A stretch of 64,000 bases of DNA, taken from positions 1 to 64,000 of the forward strand of contig CAVVBC010000010.1 in assembly GCA_963746325.1 (NCBI GenBank). The letters are read 5' to 3'. Position 1 is the first letter of the stretch, and each line of letters opens with the position of its first letter. Both the position numbers and the translations under genes were made by a program. The notes under the pieces were generated by a model. It saw only the letters and a list, made by a program, of their open reading frames with translations. It had not been told where the DNA came from and ran no database searches. This document shows, in pieces, positions 1-7,520 of the stretch. Source of the stretch: RPQJ01 sp963746325. GTDB taxonomy: Bacteria > Pseudomonadota > Gammaproteobacteria > Steroidobacterales > Steroidobacteraceae.

Positions 1-19
1 CCCAGTAAGCGTTGCAAGG

Positions 20-73
20 CGGAGCCGGGAGCACACCTCCGGGTTCCGACGGCGAAAGGAATTCCCTTTCGCC
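20..73 (+). promoter_or_regulatory. Two tandem hairpins in the pheS leader
   Basis: Bases 20-31 pair with 37-48 (12-bp stem, one mismatch, one G-T pair, 5-base loop). Bases 51-59 pair with 65-73 (GGCGAAAGG with CCTTTCGCC). They sit directly before an intrinsic terminator that lies only about 30 bases upstream of pheS. The arrangement suggests an attenuator-like leader, as pheST is attenuated in enterics, but the start of the transcript and any leader peptide lie outside the window. It could equally be the 3' end of the upstream transcript. Confidence 0.45.
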
Positions 74-91
74 CTTGGCAACCACCAAGAG

Positions 92-126
92 AAGGCCGGG
101 ACGCGCAAGCAGCCCGGCCTTTTTTA
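92..126 (+). terminator. Intrinsic terminator upstream of pheS
   Basis: AAGGCCGGG (92-100) pairs with CCCGGCCTT (113-121) around a 12-base loop and is followed by a T-rich run (120-126). It ends about 30 bases before the pheS start codon. It either ends the preceding gene (usually rplT in this neighbourhood) or acts as a pheST attenuator. Confidence 0.8.
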
Positions 127-157
127 TTCTGCACGAACCGAGCCGAACCACCGCCCG

Positions 158-1192
158 ATGAGCGACACGACGACCAACCCCGGCCTCGATGGCCTCGCCG
201 CAGACGCCCGGGTGCGCATCGCTGCGTGCGCGAACCTGGCCGAGCTCGAAGCGCTCAAGGTCGAGCTGTTCGGCAAGAAGGGCACGATCACGGCGCAGCT
301 GAAGTCGCTCGGCGCGCTCGCGCACGAAGAACGCAAGGCCGCGGGCGCGCGCATCAATGCCGTGCGCGACGAACTCGGCGCGGTGTTCGAAGCGCGCAAG
401 GCCGAGCTCGATCGCGCCGACCTCGAGGCCAGGCTGGCCGCGGGCCGCATCGACGTGACGCAGCCGGGCCGCGGTCAGCAGCCGGGCGGCCTGCATCCCG
501 TGAGCCGCACGCGCCGGCGCATCGAGGCGATTTTCCGCAACGCGGGCTTTTCGATCGAGGACGGTCCCGAGGTCGAGGACGACTGGCACAACTTCGAAGC
601 GCTCAACATCCCGGCCAACCATCCGGCACGCGCGATGCACGACACGTTCTATTTTCCGGATGGCCGGCTGTTGCGCACGCACACGTCGCCGGTGCAGGTG
701 CGCGCCATGCTGCGTGACGAGCCGCCGCTGCGCATGATCATGCCGGGCCGCGTCTATCGCTGCGATTCGGACATGACCCACACGCCGATGTTCCACCAGG
801 TCGAAGGCCTCGTGATCGACGAAGGCGTGAGCTTCGCCAACCTTAAATCGGTGCTGCACGATTTCATGCAGCGGTACTTCGAGCGTGACCTCGGTATCCG
901 CTTCCGCCCGTCGTACTTCCCCTTCACCGAGCCTTCGGCCGAAGTCGACATCGAGTGCGTGTTCTGCAGCGGCGCCGGCTGCCGGGTCTGCAAGCAGACC
1001 GGCTGGCTCGAAGTGGCGGGCTGCGGCATGGTGCATCCCAACGTGCTGCGTAACGTCGACATCGATCCCGAGCGCTACACGGGCTATGCCTTCGGCATGG
1101 GCATCGAGCGCCTGACGATGCTGCGCTACAGCGTCAACGACATCCGCCTGTACTTCGAAAACGACCTGCGCTTCCTGCGCCAGTTCGGCTGA
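158..1192 (+). CDS. pheS: Phenylalanine--tRNA ligase alpha subunit
   Basis: This is the catalytic subunit of the cytoplasmic alpha2-beta2 class II synthetase that charges tRNA-Phe. The 344 aa match the usual bacterial length. The N-terminal third is a helical coiled-coil arm (about residues 15-95). Class II motif 2 is visible as GRVYRCDSDMTHTPMFHQVEG from about residue 195, and motif 3 as GYAFGMGIERLTML near residue 310. The Cys-rich stretch VFCSGAGCRVCKQTGW is typical of PheS. The ATG is 15 codons before the first conserved helix. It is followed after 15 bases by pheT, so the two subunits are co-transcribed. Confidence 0.97.
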   Translation: MSDTTTNPGLDGLAADARVRIAACANLAELEALKVELFGKKGTITAQLKSLGALAHEERKAAGARINAVRDELGAVFEARKAELDRADLEARLAAGRIDVTQPGRGQQPGGLHPVSRTRRRIEAIFRNAGFSIEDGPEVEDDWHNFEALNIPANHPARAMHDTFYFPDGRLLRTHTSPVQVRAMLRDEPPLRMIMPGRVYRCDSDMTHTPMFHQVEGLVIDEGVSFANLKSVLHDFMQRYFERDLGIRFRPSYFPFTEPSAEVDIECVFCSGAGCRVCKQTGWLEVAGCGMVHPNVLRNVDIDPERYTGYAFGMGIERLTMLRYSVNDIRLYFENDLRFLRQFG

Positions 1193-1207
1193 GCCGGTAA
1201 AAAGACG

Positions 1208-3599
1208 ATGCGCATCAGTCTGCAATGGTTGAGTGAATGGATCGGCGGGCCGCTGCCGGCGCCGAATGACCTCGCCGCGCGCCTCACGATGGCGGGACTC
1301 GAGATCGAAGGGGTGGCGGCCGCGGCGCCGCCGCTGCCCGGCGTCATCGTCGGCGAGATCGTCGAGCGCGTGCCGCACCCCAATGCCGATACGCTCAGCG
1401 TGTGCCAGGTGAACACCGGCTCGGCCACGGTGCAGATCGTCTGCGGTGCGCCCAACGCGCGGGCGGGCATGAAGGCGCCGCTGGCCATGGTCGGGGCGAA
1501 GCTCCCGGGCGGCCTGGAGATCAAGCAGGCCAAGCTGCGAGGCGTCGATTCGATGGGCATGCTGTGTTCGGCGCGCGAACTCGGCCTGGCTGAGGATGCG
1601 CAGGGGCTGCTCGACCTGCCCGCCGAGTTGCAGACCGGTGCGACACTGGTCGAAGCGCTCGGTCTCGACGACACGATCCTCGAGGTCAATCTCACGCCGA
1701 ATCGCGGCGACTGCATGAGCGTCGCGGGTATTGCACGCGAGGTGGCTGCGCTCACGGGCCAGGCGCTGACCGGTCCGGCCATGGCCCCGGTCGCGGCCGG
1801 CGTCGCGCGAAACCTTTCCAGTCGAACTGACGCCCGGCGCCGGCTGCGTGCGTTTTGCCTCGCGCGTGATCCGTGGGCTGGACCCCGGCGCCAAGTCGCC
1901 GGCCTGGCTGCAGGAGCGCCTGCGCCGTGCCGGGCTGCGGCCGATCAGCGCCGCGGTCGACGTCACCAACTACGTCATGCTCGAGCTGGGACAGCCCATG
2001 CATGCGTACGACCTGCGCGAGCTGGCAGGCGGCATCGTCGTGCGTCGCGCGCGCGTGGGCGAGACGCTCAAGCTGCTGGACGGGCGCGACATCACGCTGG
2101 ACGATTCCGTGCTCGTCATTGCCGACCACGACAAGCCCTTAGGGCTCGCGGGTGTCATGGGTGGCGACCACTCCGGCATCGGTGACGACACCGCGGACGT
2201 GCTGCTCGAGGTGGCGTTTTTCCTGCCCGACGCGATCGCGGGACGTGGTCGCCGCTACGGCCTGGTGACCGACGCCTCGCAGCGCTTCGAACGTGGCGTC
2301 GATCCGACGCTGCAGGAGCGCGCCCTCGAGCGCGCCACGGCGCTGCTGTGCGGCTGCGCTGGCGGCACGCCTGGGCCGGTGCAGGTCGCCGAGCTGCGCA
2401 ATGAGTTGCCGCAGCCCGCGGTGGTCACCCTGCGGCCCGAGCGCGCCCGCCGCGTCATCGGCGCCGACATCGACGACACGGCCATTGCGGCGATGCTGAC
2501 CGGACTCGGCATGCAGGTCGATCGCGGCGGTGCGACGTGGCGCGTCACCGCGCCGACCTGGCGATTCGACGTGGCGATCGAGGAAGACCTGATCGAGGAA
2601 ATCGCGCGTTCGCACGGTTTCGACCAAATTCCCGAGACGGTGCAGGCGGCACGACTGCCGCTGCCCGCCGTCCCCGAGACCCGCATTACGGGTGATGCCG
2701 GCGCCGACATGCTGGTGCAGCGCGGGTACTTCGAAGCGATCACGTACAGCTTCATCGAGCCCGGCCTGCAGCTGTTGTTCACGCCAGGCGCGTCGAGCCT
2801 GACGCTGCGCAACCCCATCTCGGCCGATCTCGCGACGATGCGTGCCTCGTTGTGGCCTGGATTGACGACCGCGCTGGCCGCGAACCAGCGGCGGCAGCAG
2901 CCGCGCGTCCGCCTCTTCGAAGTCGGCCGCAAGTTCGTCGTCGACGCGGCGGGCGAGGGTGCCCTGCGGGAAGTGCCGGTCATTGCCGGCATTGCTGCCG
3001 GCCCGGCGCTGCCGGAGCAGTGGGGCGCGGTTCGCACCAGCGTCGACTTCTTCGACGTGCGCGCCGACATCGAAGCCGTGCTGCGGGCGACGAATGCCAG
3101 CGCTGCGTTCCGTTTCGTGCCCGGCAGCCATCCGGCACTGCACCCCGGGCAGACGGCCGAGATCCTGCGGGGCGAGACGCACGCCGGCTGGATCGGTCGC
3201 CTGCACCCCGAAGTCGAGCGCAGGCTCGAGTTGACATATTCCGCGGTCGTGTTCGAACTGGAGCTCGACGTGGCGCTGGCCGCCACGGTGCCGCATTTCC
3301 AGGAAGTTTCGCGCTTCCCCGCGGTGCGACGCGACCTGGCCGCGGTCGTGGACGAGGGCGAGCCGGTGCAGAAGCTGCTCGATTGCGTCCGCGGCGCGGC
3401 GGGCAGTGCCTTGCGCGAGGTTACGGTCTTCGATATCTACCGCGGCGCGGGCATAGAAACTGGTCGCAAGAGCGTGGCGATAGGCTTGAATTTACAGGAC
3501 GTTTCGCGCACGCTTACTGACGATGAATCGGATGCCATCGTGGCTCGGGTCGTTTCCGACCTGGAGCGGGAGTGCTCCGCCACGATACGAGACAGATAA
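1208..3599 (+). CDS. pheT: Phenylalanine--tRNA ligase beta subunit (frame break near 1808)
   Basis: This is the beta subunit of PheRS, which carries the editing and tRNA-binding domains. The N-terminal part (MRISLQWLSEWIGG...) contains the EMAP/OB tRNA-binding domain (residues 40-150). After the break come the B3/B4 editing region, the B5 domain and a C-terminal anticodon-binding FDX domain (VSRFPAVRRDLAAVVDEGEP). The reading frame moves by one position near 1808. Adding one GC to the GCGCG run there restores VARETFPVELTPGAG and gives 797 aa, close to E. coli PheT (795). The gene is essential, so the break is almost certainly a sequence error. ihfA follows after 7 bases. Confidence 0.93.
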
Positions 3600-3606
3600 G
3601 ACAAAA

Positions 3607-3906
3607 ATGGCATTGACCAAGGCGGAAATCGCGGAAGCTCTCTTCGACCAGCTCGGCCTCAACAAGCGTGAGGCGCGCGAGCTCGTCGACCTGTTTTTCG
3701 AAGAGCTGCGCATGGCTCTGTCGAATGGCGAACAGGTCAAGCTTTCCGGTTTCGGCAACTTCGACCTGCGCAGCAAGAACCAGCGCCCCGGTCGCAACCC
3801 GAAGACCGGCGAGGAAATCCCGATCAGCGCGCGGCGCGTCGTGACGTTCCGGCCTGGCCAGAAATTGAAGGCGCGCGTGGAAGCGTATGCTGGAACCCAG
3901 CAATAA
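3607..3906 (+). CDS. ihfA: Integration host factor alpha subunit
   Basis: This is the alpha chain of the IHF heterodimer, a sequence-specific DNA-bending nucleoid protein. At 99 aa it has the family's normal size. It opens with MALTKAEIAEALFDQLGLNK and contains the DNA-intercalating beta-arm RNPKTGEEIPISARRVVTFRPG (residues about 62-83), whose proline kinks DNA. The ATG at 3607 is preferred over upstream in-frame codons because it matches the conserved N-terminus and follows the pheT stop by 7 bases. Linkage to pheST is standard in gammaproteobacteria. Confidence 0.96.
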   Translation: MALTKAEIAEALFDQLGLNKREARELVDLFFEELRMALSNGEQVKLSGFGNFDLRSKNQRPGRNPKTGEEIPISARRVVTFRPGQKLKARVEAYAGTQQ

Positions 3907-4243
3907 CGACGAACTCCCGGCGATCCCGGGCAAGCGCTATTTCACCATCGGTGAAGTCAGCGAACTGTGCGGCGTGAAGCCGCACGTGCTGCGTTACTGG
4001 GAGCAGGAGTTCCCGCAGCTGAAGCCCGTCAAGCGCCGCGGCAACCGGCGCTATTACCAGCGCCAGGACGTGCTCGTGATCCGCCAGATCCGGGCGCTGC
4101 TCTACGACCAGGGCTTCACGATCGGCGGGGCCCGCAATCGTCTCGAGGGCGAGGAAGCCCGCGAGGACGTCACGCAGACGCACCAGCTGGCACGGCAGCT
4201 CCGTGTCGAGCTCGAAGACCTGATCAAAATCCTGCGCCGCTGA
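3887..4243 (+). CDS. MerR-family transcriptional regulator
   Basis: This small MerR-type DNA-binding protein (118 aa) is the one usually found after ihfA in gammaproteobacteria. It has a winged-helix N-terminus (FTIGEVSELCGVKPHVLRYWEQEFPQL, from about residue 19), a wing with KRRGNRRYYQRQDV, and a short C-terminal helix, but no effector-binding domain and no conserved metal-binding cysteines. Its start codon overlaps the last 20 bases of ihfA, which implies translational coupling. The regulated genes cannot be read from the sequence. Confidence 0.85.
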   Translation: MLEPSNNDELPAIPGKRYFTIGEVSELCGVKPHVLRYWEQEFPQLKPVKRRGNRRYYQRQDVLVIRQIRALLYDQGFTIGGARNRLEGEEAREDVTQTHQLARQLRVELEDLIKILRR

Positions 4244-4253
4244 GCAATTCGGC

Positions 4254-4259
4254 TATAAT
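4254..4259 (+). promoter_or_regulatory. -10 box of the tRNA-Pro promoter
   Basis: A perfect TATAAT lies 11 bases before the mature tRNA 5' end. It is followed by the GC-rich stretch CCGCGCCC, the kind of discriminator typical of stringently controlled stable-RNA promoters. No convincing -35 box is visible at 17 bases upstream. Confidence 0.7.
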
Positions 4260-4270
4260 CCGCGCCCGGT

Positions 4271-4347
4271 CGGAGCGTGGCGCAGTCTGGTAGCGCACTT
4301 GCATGGGGTGCAAGGGGTCGGAGGTTCGAATCCTCTCGCTCCGACCA
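4271..4347 (+). tRNA. tRNA-Pro (anticodon GGG)
   Basis: A complete cloverleaf is visible. Acceptor CGGAGCG pairs with CGCTCCG (4337-4343), the anticodon stem CTTGC/GCAAG encloses the loop ATGGGGT with anticodon GGG, and the T arm carries GGTTCGAATCC. The 3' CCA is encoded (4345-4347). It closely resembles enteric proL, which reads CCC and CCU codons. The gene follows the MerR-like gene by 27 bases and has its own -10 box. Confidence 0.97.
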
Positions 4348-4440
4348 ATCTACCGCTCGTACGAGCGGCAGCCCGGTCCTGCTCCGGACCTCAGGCTGAC
4401 CAGTCACTTCGCCCCCGTCACATCGGACAGCGTTCGCGAC

Positions 4441-5436
4441 ATGGACCAGCAACAAACCCGATCGATTCTCACCGTGGCCCTCATGGCGGCCTTCGCCGAC
4501 GGCCTCAAGGACGAGCGCGAGCGCGACACGGTGCGCCAGCTGGCGGAAGCGCTGGGCGCCGCGGCCAGCATCGACCTGCCAGCGTTGTATCGCGACGTGC
4601 TGCTGTCGAAGCTCGACCTGGCCGAAGTGGTCAAGCCGCTCGACACCCCCGGCTTGCGCCAGTACGCCTACGAGATGGCGGTGGGCGTCGTCAACGCGGA
4701 CGGCGCGCAGAACAGTGCCGAGGCGGCGTTCCTGGTGCGGCTGGCCCGGTTGCTCGACTTGCCCGAGGCCGCGTCCAGTTCGATGGCGCAGCAGGCGAGT
4801 GCGGTGGCCGCTGCGGCCGACGAGCCGATTCCGCCCGCTGCCGCTGTTGCCGCCGCCGCCACGGCTGCGCCCGCTGCTGCTGCCGCCGCGTCGGGCACCC
4901 TGCTCGGCAAGGCCAACGTTGCCGACGCCGAGATGGACAAGACCATCCTGAAGGCTGCGATCACCAACGCGGCGCTCGAACTGCTGCCCGAATCGATTGC
5001 GTCGATGGCCATCATCCCGCTGCAGATGCGTCTCGTTTATCGCATCGGCAAGGCTCACGGCTACGAGATGGACAGCTCGCATGCGCGTGATTTCATCGCC
5101 ACCCTCGGCGTCGGCCTGACCTCGCAGTACGTCGAGCAGTTCGGTCGCAAACTCCTCGGCGGGCTGCTCGGTGGCCTGGGCGGAGGCATCGGCCGCTCGG
5201 TGGGCCGCCAGGCCGCCAGTTCCGGCCTCACGTTTGCGACCACGTACGCGATGGGCCGGGTGGCGCAGCGTTACTACGCGGGCGGCCGCACGCTCGACTC
5301 CGCAGCGCTCAAGGAAACCTTCACCGCGCTGCTGGCCGAGGCCCGCGGCATGGCGCCGCAGTACCAGGCGCAGATCGAGCAGGCCGCGAAGACGATCGAC
5401 ACGCGCAACCTCGTGTCCCTGGTGCGACAGGGCTGA
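4441..5436 (+). CDS. TerB-like/DUF697 domain protein
   Basis: This 331-aa protein of unknown role has a helical TerB-like N-terminal domain (residues about 5-115, with ALMAAFADGLKDERERDTV) and an Ala/Pro-rich linker (about 120-155). The C-terminal region (about 160-330) resembles DUF697, with glycine-rich hydrophobic helices (LLGGLLGGLGGGIGRSVG) that could contact the membrane. The chosen ATG (4441) starts at the domain boundary, 93 bases after the tRNA. TerB-like domains bind metals in tellurite-resistance proteins, but no such function can be claimed here. Confidence 0.75.
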   Translation: MDQQQTRSILTVALMAAFADGLKDERERDTVRQLAEALGAAASIDLPALYRDVLLSKLDLAEVVKPLDTPGLRQYAYEMAVGVVNADGAQNSAEAAFLVRLARLLDLPEAASSSMAQQASAVAAAADEPIPPAAAVAAAATAAPAAAAAASGTLLGKANVADAEMDKTILKAAITNAALELLPESIASMAIIPLQMRLVYRIGKAHGYEMDSSHARDFIATLGVGLTSQYVEQFGRKLLGGLLGGLGGGIGRSVGRQAASSGLTFATTYAMGRVAQRYYAGGRTLDSAALKETFTALLAEARGMAPQYQAQIEQAAKTIDTRNLVSLVRQG

Positions 5437-5458
5437 CGGAAGTGATCAGTGAATAGTG

Positions 5459-5524
5459 AACTAGTGAACCTCCATTCACTCGTTAACTTCCTGTCCTTCC
5501 TGTCCTTCCTAGTCACTTCCTGTC
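5459..5524. repeat. Hairpin plus short tandem repeat between convergent genes
   Basis: AGTGAA (5463-5468) pairs with TTCACT (5475-5480), extended by AAC/GTT with one mismatch, between the ends of two convergent genes. It may be a weak bidirectional terminator. A nine-base unit CTTCCTGTC follows at 5487-5495, 5496-5504 and 5516-5524, with a degenerate copy between them. Confidence 0.5.
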
Positions 5525-5542
5525 CTCTTCCTTGCTCACTTC

Positions 5543-6217
5543 CTACGAGTGCGTGATCGCCTCGCTGCGATCGGCGCGCTCGAGGTGGGCAATCGAATTG
5601 AATGACACCAGCCGGGCGGGCTTGCCGGCAGGGCGGATCACTTCCGTCACGCTGGTATTGCGCGTCTGCAGGTTCAACTGGATGGCCGCGTCGGCGCCGG
5701 CCCCGAGCACGTCCGCGGCATAGCGGCCAATCACGCCGCCCGACGTCACCACCAGCACGTTGTCGTCGCGCTCGAGGCCCGCGCACACCGCGGCCAGGCC
5801 CGCTTCGATCCGCGCCCCGAACTGCAGCCAGGTCTCGCCGCCGGCGAGGGCGTCGTCGCGACGCGACCACTGCTGCAGGCCGCTGCGAATCGCGGCGAAG
5901 TATTCGCGGCGGTCGCCGGACGCCCTGATCGCCTGCAGGCGCTCGCCCGCGAACTCCTGCAACAGCGACTGGTGGTCGTATTCGTTGAAGCGCGCGTCCT
6001 GCGCGCTTGCGGCCGGCTCCCTGAGTTCGCGGACGATCAGTTGGCACGTGGCAACCTGCCGCACGAGCGTGCCGGAGACGATGCGCGCGAAGCGCACGCC
6101 GCGTGCGGCGTAATGCTCGCCGAGCCAGGTTGATTGACGCTGGCCGAGCGCGGTGATCGAGTCGTAGTTGCCGGCGAAATCGGGCTGGCCGTGGCGGACG
6201 AGGTGCAGATAGGGCAT
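5543..6217 (-). CDS. Histidine phosphatase (phosphoglycerate mutase-like) family protein
   Basis: This 224-aa cytoplasmic phosphatase-fold enzyme has the phosphohistidine motif LVRHGQP at residues 6-12. The second half contains VVTSGGVIGR where classical members have a second catalytic His (VSHGG); this TSGG variant occurs in a subgroup of the family. Other family features are the arginine-containing stretch RIVSGTLVRQVATCQ and the acidic FNEYDH. The substrate cannot be predicted. It converges on the TerB/DUF697 gene. Confidence 0.8.
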   Translation of the reverse strand: MPYLHLVRHGQPDFAGNYDSITALGQRQSTWLGEHYAARGVRFARIVSGTLVRQVATCQLIVRELREPAASAQDARFNEYDHQSLLQEFAGERLQAIRASGDRREYFAAIRSGLQQWSRRDDALAGGETWLQFGARIEAGLAAVCAGLERDDNVLVVTSGGVIGRYAADVLGAGADAAIQLNLQTRNTSVTEVIRPAGKPARLVSFNSIAHLERADRSEAITHS

Positions 6218-6291
6218 AAGCCACCCAGTCTAAACCGACGCGCGACCGTTGCCGTGCGCCGAGGCCTAGCGCATCGAGGACCGGACCCGTC

Positions 6292-7143
6292 ATGCCGACT
6301 GCTGCCGTCTCAGCCCCTTTCAGTCCTTCGGGCATCGTCACGCTCACGACCGACTTCGGCCTGGTCGATCCTTTTGTCGGCGTGCTCAAGGGCCAGATCC
6401 TGCAGCGGTTTCGCGACGCCCGCATCGTGGACCTGACCCACGCCGTGACCGTGCATCGCCCGGCCGAGGCCGGGTTCTGGCTCGGGCGGTCGTTCGGCTA
6501 CTTCCCGGCGGGCACCGTGCACGTGGCCGTGGTGGACCCCGGTGTCGGCGGGACGCGGTCCATCGCCGTCGTCGAAGCCGAAGGGCACCTGTTCCTGGCC
6601 CCCGACAACGGCCTGCTGTCCGGGGTGATCGACCGCCTGGCATCGCTGCCGGTGGTCCGCCTGCTCGACCTGGACCTGCTGCCCCGGCTGGGTCTCGGGC
6701 AGCCCAGCAGCACCTTCCATGGGCGCGACATCTTTGCGCCTGTCGCGGCGGAGGTGGCGTCCGGCAGGCTGTTCCCGGACCAGTTAGGGCCTGCGGGGGC
6801 GTCACTGGTGGCCGGTTCCTGGGCCGCGCCGCGGCGGGAGCCGGGGCAGGCAATGGGCGTCGTGATGACGATCGACCATTTCGGCAACCTGTTGACCAAC
6901 CTGGACGCCACGCTGCTGGCGGACATCCCGGACCCCGTGGTCCGGGCGGCAGGTCGAGAAATACCCCTGCAGCGGACGTACAGCGACGTCCGGCCCGGGG
7001 AGTACCTTGCCCTGGTCAATTCGTTCGGGGTCCTGGAAATCGCCCGGGCTGAAATGAGCGCGGCCGCCGGGTTGGGCCTGGAGCTGGGCGCCCCGGTGGT
7101 GGTGCAGGGGCGGGGTCGTTGCAGCGCAACACGAAGCGGTTGA
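6292..7143 (+). CDS. SAM hydroxide adenosyltransferase (DUF62) family protein
   Basis: This 283-aa protein is related to S-adenosyl-L-methionine hydroxide adenosyltransferases and to the fluorinase/chlorinase fold, which split SAM to adenosine and methionine. Family signatures are present: TLTTDFGLVDPFVGVLKG near residue 17, VAVVDPGVGGTRSIAVV near 78 (Asp and Arg of the D-R-H triad), APDNGLL near 103, FHGRDIFAPVA near 142 (triad His), and DHFGNLLTNLD in the C-terminal domain. It is divergent from the phosphatase gene. No halogenase context is visible, so a SAM hydrolase is the likely role. Confidence 0.85.
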   Translation: MPTAAVSAPFSPSGIVTLTTDFGLVDPFVGVLKGQILQRFRDARIVDLTHAVTVHRPAEAGFWLGRSFGYFPAGTVHVAVVDPGVGGTRSIAVVEAEGHLFLAPDNGLLSGVIDRLASLPVVRLLDLDLLPRLGLGQPSSTFHGRDIFAPVAAEVASGRLFPDQLGPAGASLVAGSWAAPRREPGQAMGVVMTIDHFGNLLTNLDATLLADIPDPVVRAAGREIPLQRTYSDVRPGEYLALVNSFGVLEIARAEMSAAAGLGLELGAPVVVQGRGRCSATRSG

Positions 7144-7167
7144 GATGCAAGGCGATCCGTGTATAGT
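7140..7167 (+). promoter_or_regulatory. Putative sigma-70 promoter of the 69-aa gene
   Basis: TTGAGA (7140-7145) and TATAGT (7162-7167) are separated by 16 bases. The -35 box overlaps the stop codon of the preceding gene. The predicted transcript would have a leader of about 65 bases before the start at 7238. Confidence 0.55.
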
Positions 7168-7237
7168 TCGCAGCCTTGCGCCTGAGCCTTTGGTGGCAGC
7201 GCATTGATAAATCAGGAATTTCTCTCGGGGCCGCGCA

Positions 7238-7447
7238 ATGGAACGAGACGAGGAACACTTCGACTTGGACGAAGAGTTTGTAGCCGGGGCGGAGGAAGAA
7301 GACTACGACCGCTTCATCGACCGCGTTGACCGGCGGAAGCAGGCGGCTGCCGTAAAAAAGGGCAAGGCTGCGTGGAGCAAGCTCGAAGACGTGCTCGCCG
7401 AGAAGCGCCTGCAGAAAGAGCTCAAGGACTACTACGAAGACAAGTAG
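7238..7447 (+). CDS. Small charged protein of unknown function
   Basis: This 69-aa protein has a very acidic N-terminus (MERDEEHFDLDEEF, then EEEDYDRF) and a basic helical C-terminal half (RRKQAAAVKKGKAAWSKLE) ending LQKELKDYYEDK. Small proteins of this layout with a final EKRLxxELxDY motif are common in gammaproteobacteria (PA3496-like), but I cannot be sure of the family. No signal peptide or membrane segment is visible. It has a plausible promoter of its own and lies just upstream of lysC-lysA. Confidence 0.65.
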   Translation: MERDEEHFDLDEEFVAGAEEEDYDRFIDRVDRRKQAAAVKKGKAAWSKLEDVLAEKRLQKELKDYYEDK

Positions 7448-7520
7448 TCCGTCCCGTATCGCACGGGGAACGCAGCACAGCCAACGCCAAGCGAGCGTTG
7501 CACCGGGGCCCGCTCTAGAA

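Noticed and set aside
1208..3599. pheT and other broken genes as pseudogenes
   Set aside because: They are essential or pathway-complete genes. Conserved protein continues in a neighbouring frame, and the breaks share one simple repair, so sequence error is more likely.
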